A stretch of 64,000 bases of DNA from Ignavibacteriales bacterium (GTDB lineage Bacteria > Bacteroidota > Ignavibacteria > Ignavibacteriales > Ignavibacteriaceae), in NCBI GenBank assembly GCA_016707285.1, contig JADJIA010000001.1, positions 186,001 through 250,000 on the forward strand, read 5' to 3'. Of this stretch, positions 27,263 through 35,389 are shown piece after piece (position 1 is the first letter of the stretch; the number at the start of each line of letters is the position of its first letter). The notes under the pieces are model-generated. The model searched no databases. It was not told where the DNA came from and worked only from the letters and a program-made list of their open reading frames with translations. A program made the translations under genes and the position numbers.

Positions 27263-28165
27263 TTATAAACTGTATTGTTCTATTCCAAATTTCTCTTCAA
27301 TCAGGCGTTTTACATCTTTCATCACCCAATGTGGTGTTGAAGTGGCGCCTGTGATTCCGACTGTCTCAACTCCTTCGAACCAGTTCCAGTCGATGTCCTC
27401 TTTTGTCTCGGCAAAATATGTTCTTGGATTTACATCGTGACTGATGTGAAAAAGAACTTTTCCATTACTGGATTTTTTGCCGGCTGTAAAAATTATAATA
27501 TCGTTTTCGGAAGCAAATTGCTGAAGTTTTTTCTCCCTGCCTGAAACCTGTCCACAAATTGTATCTTTAGCGTGATACTGAACGGCTTCTTCTTCCATTG
27601 AGCCAATAACCAAAGTTTCAAGTTTTTGTCTTAATGCTTCAGCCACTTCCTTAAATTCCTGTTTGTCCATTGTTGTTTGAGAGAACAAAACTGTCGGTTT
27701 TGTAAAATCAACCGAGCCAAGCGCTTCCTCTTTGTTTAAAACAACTATGGATGTGTTGCCGGTTACCCCGTTAATTCCAACAACTTCCGCATGGTTTTTC
27801 TTTCCAAAAATGACCACCTGGAATCCCTTGTCAACAAATTTCCTGACCCGCTCCTGAACTTTAATAACTATCGGACAGGTGGCATCAACAAGTTCCACGC
27901 CATACTGTGCGGCAAGTTTATATGTGGATGGCGGTTCTCCATGAGCTCTGATGAGAACACGACTTCCCTTTTCAAGATTTGGAATCTCATCAACTGTGAT
28001 GGTTGATAACCCTAATCTGTTGAGTCTTTCCACTTCCAAAGTATTGTGTATTACATCTCCCAAACAGTAAACTTTGGATTTATCCACTAACGAACCTTCA
28101 GCGATGTCAATTGTTCTTACAACACCCCAGCAGAATCCGGCATTTTTATCAATCGTAACTTTCAT
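27263..28165 (-). CDS. ispH: 4-hydroxy-3-methylbut-2-enyl diphosphate reductase
   Basis: Last enzyme of the MEP isoprenoid pathway; a 4Fe-4S protein that reduces HMBPP to IPP and DMAPP. The three cluster cysteines are C12 (AGFCWGV), C97 (DATCPIV) and C204 (DTICGQV). The substrate-binding histidines appear in GDVIHN and RAHGEP, and the catalytic Glu region in KNHAEVVG. Full length at 300 residues. The usual GFCFGV motif reads GFCWGV here. It lies between cmk (30 bases upstream) and rpsA, a neighbourhood conserved in many bacteria. Confidence 0.96.
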   Translation of the reverse strand: MKVTIDKNAGFCWGVVRTIDIAEGSLVDKSKVYCLGDVIHNTLEVERLNRLGLSTITVDEIPNLEKGSRVLIRAHGEPPSTYKLAAQYGVELVDATCPIVIKVQERVRKFVDKGFQVVIFGKKNHAEVVGINGVTGNTSIVVLNKEEALGSVDFTKPTVLFSQTTMDKQEFKEVAEALRQKLETLVIGSMEEEAVQYHAKDTICGQVSGREKKLQQFASENDIIIFTAGKKSSNGKVLFHISHDVNPRTYFAETKEDIDWNWFEGVETVGITGATSTPHWVMKDVKRLIEEKFGIEQYSL

Positions 28166-28195
28166 ATAATCACCATTTTTCTTAAGATAACCATA

Positions 28196-28876
28196 TTATT
28201 CGTCAGTATGTTCCTTTTTTCTCACAAGATCCACAATATAATCACATTGTTGTTCGAGAGTCAAAGATGTCGTGTCAATTTCAATTGAATCGTCGGTTTT
28301 GTTCAGAGGTGAAATTTCGCGCCCCGAATCAAGTCCGTCCCTTCGAATGATGCTTTTTCTTACCTCTTCAAAAGAAATATCAGAACCTGATTCTTTGAGA
28401 TCGGCAAGCCTCCTGCGCGCTCTTTCATCAACATTTGCAGTAAAAAAGAATTTTAGATCGGCTTCAGGAAATACGACAGAACCGATATCTCTTCCCTCCA
28501 TTACCACGCCCCCTGCTTTTCCCATCTCCTGTTGCATCCGAACAAGTTCGGTTCTTACTTCCGGAATACTGCTGATGGCTGAAACATTCAGATTAATCTC
28601 TTCAGTTCTTATTGCATTTGTAATGTCTTCATCGTTCAGAAAAACAATATTACCGTCTTTTCCCGGTTTTAAAACAATTTTTGAGCCGGAAAGTAACCTT
28701 AAAAGCTCTTGTTTATTCTCAAGATTTCCCGTTCTAATTGCAAGAAGTGTAACCGCCCTGTACATAGCTCCCGTATCTATGAATAGATAGCCAAGTTTTC
28801 GGGCTACTCTCTTTGCTGTGCTGCTTTTACCCGATCCTGCCGGACCATCTATAGCTATCGTAAACATTTTTTTCAT
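28196..28876 (-). CDS. cmk: Cytidylate kinase
   Basis: Phosphorylates CMP and dCMP with ATP. The P-loop is GPAGSGKSS (residues 11-19), followed by LGYLFIDTGAMYRAVT, the NMP-binding RTEEI segment, VMEGRDIGSVVFP, the FFTANVDERARRR lid region and RDGLDSGREISPL. 226 residues, full length. First gene of the cmk-ispH-rpsA cluster; upstream lies the non-coding repeat block. The ATG three codons in is an alternative start. Confidence 0.96.
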   Translation of the reverse strand: MKKMFTIAIDGPAGSGKSSTAKRVARKLGYLFIDTGAMYRAVTLLAIRTGNLENKQELLRLLSGSKIVLKPGKDGNIVFLNDEDITNAIRTEEINLNVSAISSIPEVRTELVRMQQEMGKAGGVVMEGRDIGSVVFPEADLKFFFTANVDERARRRLADLKESGSDISFEEVRKSIIRRDGLDSGREISPLNKTDDSIEIDTTSLTLEQQCDYIVDLVRKKEHTDE

Positions 28877-28939
28877 AGCTTGGAAATATACGGAATTTTT
28901 TGCTTTTAAACAAGATTTTAGGCGGGTTTTAGGCGATTT

Positions 28940-29190
28940 TTCATGGGCTTAACCGCAATGATCGCAAAGGACGCAAATTTTAACTCCGACTTGTCGGAGG
29001 GGAGGGATAAACCACAGAGCTCACAGAGTACACAGAGGGGATCAAACCGCAAAGACCGCCAAGATCGCAAAGGTTCTGTTATAAAATCAAAGAAAAAAAT
29101 CCGTGGAATCTGTGTTTATCCGTGATATCCGCGTAACTATTTCCCCTCTCTGCGAAAATTCGTCTAATCTGCGTGTACCTGCGTCCCCTA
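28940..29190. repeat. Intergenic block of CGCAAAG / CACAGAG / ATCTGTGT phrases
   Basis: This gene-free stretch (28877-29187) consists mostly of short variant phrases: ACCGCAATGATCGCAAAGG, ACCACAGAGCTCACAGAG, ACCGCAAAGACCGCCAAG, AATCCGTGGAATCTGTG, TATCCGTGATATCCGCG and CTGCGTGTACCTGCGTCC. The first kinds are roughly the complements of the later kinds, so the block could fold. A small plus-strand frame across it (28943-29125) encodes only phrase-derived residues and is not called. The same phrases appear inside the GH9 gene at 11093-11160. Confidence 0.8.
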
Positions 29191-30165
29191 CATAATCTTC
29201 ATAATTGTATCTGCATCAATCCCGCCTTCTCCGGAGAAATCACACTTTTTCGGGTCGCCCGGGCAGCGGGTTGCACAGTAGTTTTCAGATGGGAGAATAA
29301 ATTCTGCTCTGTTCCCCACAGGTCCCCAAAGTGAAGGACGACATGCAGGAAGTGGACAAAACAACGACAAAGTTTCCACTTTTAATGCTGCGGCAATGTG
29401 CATTGTGCCGGTTGACGATGAAACAAGAAGGTCTAAAACTGAAAAATTTACGATTGACTCTCTTAAAGTTTTCCCTCTGTTGATTTGAATAACTCCCTCC
29501 GGGATTACAAATCCATCAGATAGTTCATTGTCTGTGATTACTACTTTTACCCCCGGTCTATCAGAGAGCTGTTTGCACAATTTTAGATATTCAGCGGGTG
29601 GCATGTTTGGGGCAGAGCCACCACTTGTAATATGCACACCTGCTATCCTCTCACCCTCCGGTGCAATCTCGCTTTTGATTTTTATTGATTCGGCGGTTTC
29701 TGTTTCACTTAAAAAGATTTCTGTGGAATCATTATTGACGGTTCCACCTGATTTAGTAACAAAATCGAGACACCAGGCAGCTTCACTACGCTCTATTTTT
29801 TCATCATCGCGCACAATCGATTTTGTTGCTGTAATAATGTGATAGGGTTTTCTACTGGTGCCATATCTCTTTTTTACTCCCGCCAGAAAAAATGCATACG
29901 CAAGAGTCTCATTAGGTAGAAGCATAAAACCATCGGTAAACCGATAAGGTTTAATCAGAGATGTGAGGCTTCTAATCGATTGTATTCCCCTGCTGAAATC
30001 ATCCCATACAAGAATATTGTCAACATGAGGATTATTCAGAAAAATATCCTTTGTATAACTTCTTACCAGCACCGAAACTTCGCAGTCGGGATAGCTCTTT
30101 TTAAGTTCCCTGGGAATGGGGGTTGCCAAAACGGTGTCGCCAATCCTGTCGATTCGCGCCACCAA
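29188..30165 (-). CDS. Glycosyltransferase family 9 (heptosyltransferase-like)
   Basis: GT-B glycosyltransferase of the ADP-heptose:LPS heptosyltransferase family, acting at the cytosolic face of the inner membrane in lipopolysaccharide assembly. Signatures: RIDRIGDTVLATPIPRELKK at the N-terminus, GVHITSGGSAPNMP, VSSSTGTMHIAAAL (sugar-nucleotide site) and CPLPACRPSLWGPVGN. The in-frame start is only TTG or GTG directly before ARIDRIGD, which leaves no first beta-strand residues. An ATG at 30185 encodes MTGKRNF and would run into LVARIDRIGD if the A tract at 30164-30168 had six rather than five A, so the start is probably hidden by a missing base. Confidence 0.87.
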   Translation of the reverse strand: MVARIDRIGDTVLATPIPRELKKSYPDCEVSVLVRSYTKDIFLNNPHVDNILVWDDFSRGIQSIRSLTSLIKPYRFTDGFMLLPNETLAYAFFLAGVKKRYGTSRKPYHIITATKSIVRDDEKIERSEAAWCLDFVTKSGGTVNNDSTEIFLSETETAESIKIKSEIAPEGERIAGVHITSGGSAPNMPPAEYLKLCKQLSDRPGVKVVITDNELSDGFVIPEGVIQINRGKTLRESIVNFSVLDLLVSSSTGTMHIAAALKVETLSLFCPLPACRPSLWGPVGNRAEFILPSENYCATRCPGDPKKCDFSGEGGIDADTIMKIM

Positions 30166-30247
30166 AAATTACGCTTTCCGGTCATTTTCTGAAATTTGCA
30201 TTATCTTTCTTTTTGAATTTTGAAATTTATGAAAAAATAACCGAATA

Positions 30248-30850
30248 ATGAGAAAAGCTGACTTTAATTACATCGAACATTACAAAAATGATGCTGAACA
30301 GTTTGATTATTTTGAAACAAGATCGGGCGCAACAGCTCATGACGAACGCAGATTAAGAGAGTATATCATCTCCGAAATTGATGTAAAAAAAGGGAGAATT
30401 TTGGATGTTGGGGCAGGCAGTGCCTGGGTGGCTGAATATTTCACAAAGTTCGATTTTGATGTTATTTCAATGGATATAAGTCTGATAAATCTCGAAAAGG
30501 CAAAATCCAAAGTACCATCCATTCATCATTCTTGTGTCAGTAGTGATGCTTTTGCTCTCCCATACAAAGATGGCTCTTTTGAGGTTGTTGTCGCAAGTGA
30601 AATAATTGAACATGTTTACGATCCTGAAGCCTTTGTGAAGGAACTTACAAGAGTCCTTAAAAAAGGTGGACAACTGATAATTACCACTCCTTACAAAGAA
30701 AAACTTCAATATTCCCTGTGCATCCATTGCAACAAACCCACTCCATTACATGCCCATATCCATTCATTTGATGAAAAGGTACTTACTTCTTTTTCAGGGA
30801 TATTGAGAAACAAAAACTGGAATGGGAGACATTCGGAAATAAGATCTTAA
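30248..30850 (+). CDS. SAM-dependent class I methyltransferase (frameshifted near the 3' end)
   Basis: The methyltransferase fold begins with GRILDVGAGSAWVAEYF (SAM motif I), followed by VISMDISLINLEKAK, ALPYKDGSFEVVVASEIIEHV and RVLKKGGQLIITTP, the Methyltransf_11 pattern. After KVLTSF the frame yields SGILRNKNWNGRHSEIRS and stops. The +1 frame continues sensibly to 30972, so the last ~60 residues are out of frame. The tract CTTTTTC at 30790-30794 would need one more T. It is divergent from the GT9 gene and convergent with the GT4 gene, suggesting a role in envelope glycan or lipid modification. Confidence 0.8.
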   Translation: MRKADFNYIEHYKNDAEQFDYFETRSGATAHDERRLREYIISEIDVKKGRILDVGAGSAWVAEYFTKFDFDVISMDISLINLEKAKSKVPSIHHSCVSSDAFALPYKDGSFEVVVASEIIEHVYDPEAFVKELTRVLKKGGQLIITTPYKEKLQYSLCIHCNKPTPLHAHIHSFDEKVLTSFSGILRNKNWNGRHSEIRS

Positions 30851-30972
30851 TTTTTACAAGAACCTGGGTTATTTTAAGGTTTTTCCCTTTTATTATTTGG
30901 AAATTAAAAGATAAGGCTGCTAATTTTTTCTATAATATCCCGGCGCACATCATGATTAAATTGACTCGATAG
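30795..30972 (+). pseudogene. Out-of-frame C-terminal tail of the methyltransferase
   Basis: In this frame the codons after the T5 tract read FRDIEKQKLEWETFGNK, then ILIFTRTWVILRFFPFIIWK and KAANFFYNIPAHIMIKLTR before TAG at 30970-30972. A hydrophobic C-terminal segment like this is common in envelope-associated methyltransferases. It has no start of its own and only makes sense joined to 30248-30794. Confidence 0.7.
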
Positions 30973-30973
30973 T

Positions 30974-32098
30974 CTAAATAAAATACCGCCTTACCAAAGC
31001 ATATTCATCGTCCCAGTTTAATCTTTGATGAGCAATCTCTGCATTTGCTTTTATCGTATTTCTGAACTCAGGATTCCTTAATAACTCTATTGTATCAACT
31101 ATCTCATCCTGTTCCTCCGGATCAACATACTTCCCTACCCCGAATTCATCAATTATCTGAACCATTTGCGGCAGGTTACTCGCCAAAACAGGAACCCCAA
31201 CGGCTATATATTCAAAAAGCTTGTTTGGAAGAGCATAATAATAACTTCGACTAATGTTCTCAATCAAAACACACCCGATATCCGCAGATGCCGTGTAGGA
31301 AAGTAACTCACTTTGAGAGATTGTTCCCGCAAATTTGACTCTGTGTGTCATTTGCAAGTCAGTGACATAATTCTCCAGCTCCGGCCTTAAATCTCCATCG
31401 CCAAGAATCACCAGACATACATCTTCCAGAGTTGGTAGAAGTGAGATCAGTTTACCAAGCCCCCTGCCTTTCAGAATTACCCCCTGATAAATAAGGATTA
31501 GAGAGTTTTCGGGAAAACCGTACAGTTTGCGAAGGTCTAACTTTTCGAATGTTTTAACAGGTTTGGGAAGATTTCTTAACAGAATAAACTTTTCGGGTGC
31601 AATTCCATAATCTTCCATCAAAACTTCTGCATCCATCATGCCTGTGACAATAATCTTGTCACATTTTACGATGAACGATTCTTCAATTTTTGCGAGAAGC
31701 CACTGAACATTTACTTTGTTTTTTAGACCGGCAAGATATCTAAACAGTTCTCTCGAGTCATAGTAGAGTGGTTTGCCTCTGAATTCTGCAAATAAGGCTA
31801 AAATTGGCAGATTATAGATATCAGAAGCTATATACAGATCGTATTTATTGAAGATCAGTTTAAAAGTAACGGAAAAGAGAAATTTGAAATAGAAAAGAAG
31901 GGATGATTTCGACTTGTCTAATCTGATTACAGGGATTTCACCCCCCGGTTTCCTTTGAACCCAATCAAAACTCAGGGTATCAACTTCCAGTCCATCTGCT
32001 TTGAGGGAAGAACAAAGATTTGCACCTCTGGTATCGTAATTTATATTGCCCAGAAAGGAAATGAGAACCCGTTTTGGTGACTTGTTCTTAGAACTCAA
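30974..32098 (-). CDS. Glycosyltransferase family 4-like
   Basis: GT-B retaining glycosyltransferase of the GT4 type. The N-terminal half (KRVLISFLGNINYDTRGANL, YDLYIASDIYNLPI) is the acceptor-side Rossmann fold; the C-terminal half has LIYQGVILKGRGL, CLVILGDGDLRPELE and the nucleotide-sugar motif NKLFEYIAVGVPVLAS with its conserved Glu. It probably transfers a sugar in surface polysaccharide or lipopolysaccharide synthesis. It overlaps the upstream FemAB-like gene by 11 bases, so the two are co-translated, and its stop lies one base from that of the reconstructed methyltransferase. Confidence 0.9.
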   Translation of the reverse strand: MSSKNKSPKRVLISFLGNINYDTRGANLCSSLKADGLEVDTLSFDWVQRKPGGEIPVIRLDKSKSSLLFYFKFLFSVTFKLIFNKYDLYIASDIYNLPILALFAEFRGKPLYYDSRELFRYLAGLKNKVNVQWLLAKIEESFIVKCDKIIVTGMMDAEVLMEDYGIAPEKFILLRNLPKPVKTFEKLDLRKLYGFPENSLILIYQGVILKGRGLGKLISLLPTLEDVCLVILGDGDLRPELENYVTDLQMTHRVKFAGTISQSELLSYTASADIGCVLIENISRSYYYALPNKLFEYIAVGVPVLASNLPQMVQIIDEFGVGKYVDPEEQDEIVDTIELLRNPEFRNTIKANAEIAHQRLNWDDEYALVRRYFI

Positions 32099-33050
32099 TT
32101 TTAAGTGTATTCCTCATTACCGTACGAGCATCAAATTTTTCCTTAAATTCGATAAGATTCATACTCGGAGTCATCGGGTTTTGAGCTTTTGTATCTTGTG
32201 ACACTCCGATATCAACATATTTGTAACCGTTCTCAGTTGCCCATTTTACCACTTCATACATCACCCGTTGAATAGGTTTCATGTATTCAAATTCATATTT
32301 TAGCATGTTGTAAAAACAGAGGGTAACATTTTTATTGCTGTTGAACAGAAGTGAACCGGCAATTGGATTACCTTCATGATAGACCATAAAAAGTTTCATC
32401 ATGTCAGGCATTAATTCGGCAATTCGATAGATATCGGGCAAAGAATGAGTCGGTTTAACATCATGGCGGGCTTTATTTTCAATCAGAATTGGATAAAACT
32501 CGTCATATTTATCATTTATCTCAACATCCAACCAGCCTTCTTTGATGGTCTTACGGATGTTTCGTCTTGTCGTTGGGGCAAATTTTTCGAGAATATCTTC
32601 CGATGGATCAAGCTTGATACAACTTGAGATGTAATGCAAATCATATTTGAATCCCCTCCAAAGCATTGCAAAATCAAGACTTTGATTACGGGTTCTCTCA
32701 TAAATATCAGGAGCGGCTGTGAGTGAATATCCCTTAAATCCTTCTTTTTTTCCAAATTCGATTAAAAGGTCTATCATATCCAAAGCCTCTGCGAAGCGGA
32801 TATCATCGGTGACTAATGAGCCATAGCTCGCACCAATTGGTGATTCAAACATTCCGTCAGATTGAAGTCTTCCCGGAAGTACCGCTTTAATGTTTCCTTT
32901 GTCTAAAATCATCAAATGATTAAAAGAAAACTTACCGGGAGTGTGGTAATCAAAAAATATTTGTTTGTGAAATATTGTCCCGTTGTTTGAATTCTCGACA
33001 AAATTATCCCATTTAGCTTTCCAATCGGGTGTATATCTAACTATTTCCAT
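32088..33050 (-). CDS. FemAB/GNAT-like acyltransferase
   Basis: A 320-residue cytosolic protein with the double-GNAT look of FemAB/FemX-like proteins: SNNGTIFHKQIFFDYHTPGKF near the N-terminus, then APTTRRNIRKTIKEGW, HEGNPIAGSLLFNSNKN and KWATENGYKYVDIGVSQD. Such proteins transfer aminoacyl or acyl groups from tRNA or CoA onto peptidoglycan precursors or envelope sugars. In Bacteroidetes they often sit in polysaccharide gene clusters, as here beside GT4, GT9 and methyltransferase genes. The acceptor is unknown. Confidence 0.8.
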   Translation of the reverse strand: MEIVRYTPDWKAKWDNFVENSNNGTIFHKQIFFDYHTPGKFSFNHLMILDKGNIKAVLPGRLQSDGMFESPIGASYGSLVTDDIRFAEALDMIDLLIEFGKKEGFKGYSLTAAPDIYERTRNQSLDFAMLWRGFKYDLHYISSCIKLDPSEDILEKFAPTTRRNIRKTIKEGWLDVEINDKYDEFYPILIENKARHDVKPTHSLPDIYRIAELMPDMMKLFMVYHEGNPIAGSLLFNSNKNVTLCFYNMLKYEFEYMKPIQRVMYEVVKWATENGYKYVDIGVSQDTKAQNPMTPSMNLIEFKEKFDARTVMRNTLKIEF

Positions 33051-33160
33051 TTTTGCAAACGATTTATTTTCAAAACTTTAAAAATATGAAATTTTTGTCA
33101 GAATCAGGGGGGGTCGAGAACTTTTGAAGAACACTTCGAAGCAAGTCGGGAAGAATTACT

Positions 33161-33191
33161 TAAAATAAAAAAGCCCCGGATAAACCAGGGC
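33161..33191 (-). terminator. Rho-independent terminator after the E-set protein gene
   Basis: Stem GCCCTGG with CCGGGGC (one G-T pair) around TTTAT, followed on the minus strand by a TTTTTTATTTTA tract. It starts about 25 bases after the stop at 33216. Confidence 0.85.
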
Positions 33192-33215
33192 CGGATACAT
33201 ACGGGAGATCAATTA

Positions 33216-33533
33216 CTATTTTGTGAGATCAAGAAGACCGTTTTGTGCGTCACCATAAGGTGTGTCAACAAATCCGTCAGCTTCTGTATCGTTCACCCAA
33301 ACTTTTCCATCAAGTACATATCTGAATTGATAAACTAATCCTGTTGGGATCTCAGCAATTAAAGAGAATGAACCATCTTTTTTAAGTTTGCTCATCTGAT
33401 GTGCTTCAGCATTCCAATTGTTAAAATCTCCAACCAGACTGGCTGTTTCAAATGATTTGCCGGTCTCTTTAGGAATTCTAAATGTTACTTTGCAAACCTG
33501 GTCACTCTTTAAAAACTGTTTTTTAACAGACAT
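33216..33533 (-). CDS. Small E-set (isoamylase/AMPK glycogen-binding-like) protein
   Basis: A 105-residue cytosolic protein that is little more than an early-set beta-sandwich: CKVTFRIPKETG, then SLVGDFNNWNAEAHQMSKLKKDG, LVYQFRYVLDG and KVWVNDTEADGF. This is the CBM48/AMPK-beta-like glycogen-binding layout with the conserved GDFNNW and YQFRYVLDG. The start at 33533 (MSVKKQF) is preferred because GAGG lies six bases upstream; the frame is open to 33611 without such a site. No catalytic domain is attached, so it may be a free glycan-binding or regulatory subunit. It has its own terminator. Confidence 0.85.
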   Translation of the reverse strand: MSVKKQFLKSDQVCKVTFRIPKETGKSFETASLVGDFNNWNAEAHQMSKLKKDGSFSLIAEIPTGLVYQFRYVLDGKVWVNDTEADGFVDTPYGDAQNGLLDLTK

Positions 33534-33621
33534 TAATACCTCGAAAACTGTGTGAGAATAATTTCTTAAAATCTTTGATTCAAATTTAATCGACTTGAAA
33601 CCATTTTGCAAGAAAAATCGA

Positions 33622-33762
33622 CCGTTCGGGCGTACGACCGAGCTTTTTTATGCCATTTCCCTCTCTTTTTCTTCCCGTTCGGGCGTACGACCGAGCAATT
33701 TATGTGCCTGTTCGGTCACCTTTCAGCATAAATTACCATCCCGTTCGGGCGTACGACCGAGC
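33622..33762. repeat. Three copies of a 22-base imperfect palindrome
   Basis: Identical copies of CCGTTCGGGCGTACGACCGA plus GC occur at 33622-33643, 33675-33696 and 33741-33762. Each can fold on the centre CGT|ACG with about nine base pairs and one mismatch. Two copies are followed by a T run. The spacers are 31 and 44 bases and unlike each other apart from a TTCGGTC fragment at 33708. It resembles a REP-type or operator-like element in the gene-free region 33534-34036. Confidence 0.8.
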
Positions 33763-33965
33763 TTTTTCGGAACTTCAGTACCTCGGAACTTCAGAATTTC
33801 GGAGCTTCAGTACGACTTCGGTACTCGGAACTTAAGTGACTTGATTCCTTGAGTCTCTCTGCCGGTGTTCTGCGGTTCTGAGTTTCTCAAGTTTCTCCAG
33901 TTTCTCGAGTCTCTCAAGTTTCCGAAGTTCTGAAGTTCTGAGGTTCTGAAGCTCTGAGGTTCAAA
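33763..33965. repeat. Degenerate GAACTTCAG / GTTCTGAG low-complexity block
   Basis: This region is built from short variants such as CGGAACTTCAG, TCGGAGCTTCAG, GTTTCTCAAG, GTTCTGAAG and GAGGTTCTGAAG. They are shared with neither flanking gene. No stable reading frame or promoter stands out before the APC permease start at 34037. Confidence 0.7.
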
Positions 33966-34036
33966 ATAACCTCTCTTTAATTGCTCATTTTTGAGTAAAT
34001 TTTGATTCTTGTTTCGCAAAATTTTCCAGGATTTTA

Positions 34037-35371
34037 ATGTCAACAAATCAGAAAAAACACAGCCTGGTTACGGCAATCACAGTAACGATTTCTACAATGA
34101 TAGGCACCGGAGTCTTCACGAGTCTGGGATTTCAATTATTTGATATAAAGTCTGTTCCACCAATTCTTGCTTTGTGGATAATTGGAGGAATTATTGCAAC
34201 TGCCGGGGCTCTGACTTATGGTGAACTTACTTCAGCATTCCCCCGCTCAGGTGGTGAATATAATTTTCTCTCAAAACTTTATCATCCTATAGTTGGATTT
34301 CTGTCAGGGTATGTTTCTGCCACTGTTGCTTTTGCTGCTCCCATAGCTTTAGCCGGTATGGCGTTGGGTACCTATTTTGGTGGAGTGGTTGCAGATAAAA
34401 CTTCACCTGATTTTGAATCAACCAAATTGATGATTGCGCTTGGTGCTGTTGTCCTGATGACGATTATTCACATAATTAAGGTAAGCCTTAGTGGGAGTTT
34501 TCAGAAGTTCATTACTTCTTTGGTTGTTGTTTTGATCCTTGGATTGATAAGTTCTGCATTCATTTTTGGAACTCCTGTTGATCTTCCATTCCTGGGATTT
34601 GATTACGACTTTAACGCCCTCTTGAGCGCACCCTTTGCAGTTTCACTTATATATGTATCATATTCATATTCAGGATGGAATGGAGCTGCATATATTACAG
34701 AGGAAGTCGAAAATCCGACAAGAAATGTCCCTTTGGCTCTCTTTATTGGAACAATGGTGGTGATGGTTTTATATGTACTCTTAAATTTTGCGTTTTTATA
34801 TTTAGTACCGGTGGAACAATTACAAGGTCAGATTGATGTGGGCTTGCTTGCTGCAAAAAATGTTTTTGGAGAATCAGGTGCATTAATAGTTGGTTTATTA
34901 ATTTCTGTCTGTCTTCTTTCTGCCGTCTCGGGTATGACTTTTATTGGTCCCCGTGTTACCCAGGCTATGATGAAGGATGTAATTCCAAACATTTATAACA
35001 AGTTTAAGTTTCTCTCAAGGGAAGTGCCTGTTGTACCCATACTCTTCCAGAGTCTTGTAGCAATCTTTATGATCGTAACCTATACCTTTGAGCAGGTTCT
35101 GGTTTATATCGGATTTACACTCAGCCTGTCAACAACAGCAACCGTATTTGGTATTTTTATTCTTCGTACAAAATTAAAACATATTCCGAGAACTTATAAA
35201 ACTTTTGGTTATCCTTTTACTCCAATCATTTTTATCCTCTTTGAAATATGGATGCTAACACACATTCTGATGGATAAACCAATGGAATCATTAGCAGGGC
35301 TTGCCACCGTCCTTTCGGGCATTGTGGTTTATTATATTGCCAAACATTTTAATAATAAATTCGAAAACTAA
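34037..35371 (+). CDS. APC-family amino acid permease
   Basis: Inner-membrane amino acid transporter of the APC superfamily with about 12 membrane helices over 444 residues. The first helix carries the unwound motif TISTMIGTGVFTSLGFQL; GALTYGELTSAFPRSGGEYNF follows, the usual helix 2 and loop motif. The helix 6-7 region reads SYSGWNGAAYITEEVENPTRNVP. The direction of transport and substrate cannot be told. It precedes the lipoprotein gene by 18 bases on the same strand. Confidence 0.93.
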   Translation: MSTNQKKHSLVTAITVTISTMIGTGVFTSLGFQLFDIKSVPPILALWIIGGIIATAGALTYGELTSAFPRSGGEYNFLSKLYHPIVGFLSGYVSATVAFAAPIALAGMALGTYFGGVVADKTSPDFESTKLMIALGAVVLMTIIHIIKVSLSGSFQKFITSLVVVLILGLISSAFIFGTPVDLPFLGFDYDFNALLSAPFAVSLIYVSYSYSGWNGAAYITEEVENPTRNVPLALFIGTMVVMVLYVLLNFAFLYLVPVEQLQGQIDVGLLAAKNVFGESGALIVGLLISVCLLSAVSGMTFIGPRVTQAMMKDVIPNIYNKFKFLSREVPVVPILFQSLVAIFMIVTYTFEQVLVYIGFTLSLSTTATVFGIFILRTKLKHIPRTYKTFGYPFTPIIFILFEIWMLTHILMDKPMESLAGLATVLSGIVVYYIAKHFNNKFEN

Positions 35372-35389
35372 CAACAAGGTAAACAACGG

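Noticed and set aside
28196..28876. cmk-ispH-rpsA as an unusual cluster
   Set aside because: This neighbourhood is common across bacteria, so it is ordinary housekeeping order.
28943..29125. Plus-strand frame of 60 codons between cmk and GT9
   Set aside because: It is the translation of the CGCAAAG/CACAGAG phrase block.
33622..33762. Possible short CRISPR array (three exact repeats)
   Set aside because: Spacers differ in length (31 and 44 bases), repeats are short and palindromic over nearly the full length, and no cas gene is in the window.
33595..33852. Overlapping plus-strand frames containing RSGVRPS-like repeats
   Set aside because: They arise from the 22-base palindromes and the low-complexity block.
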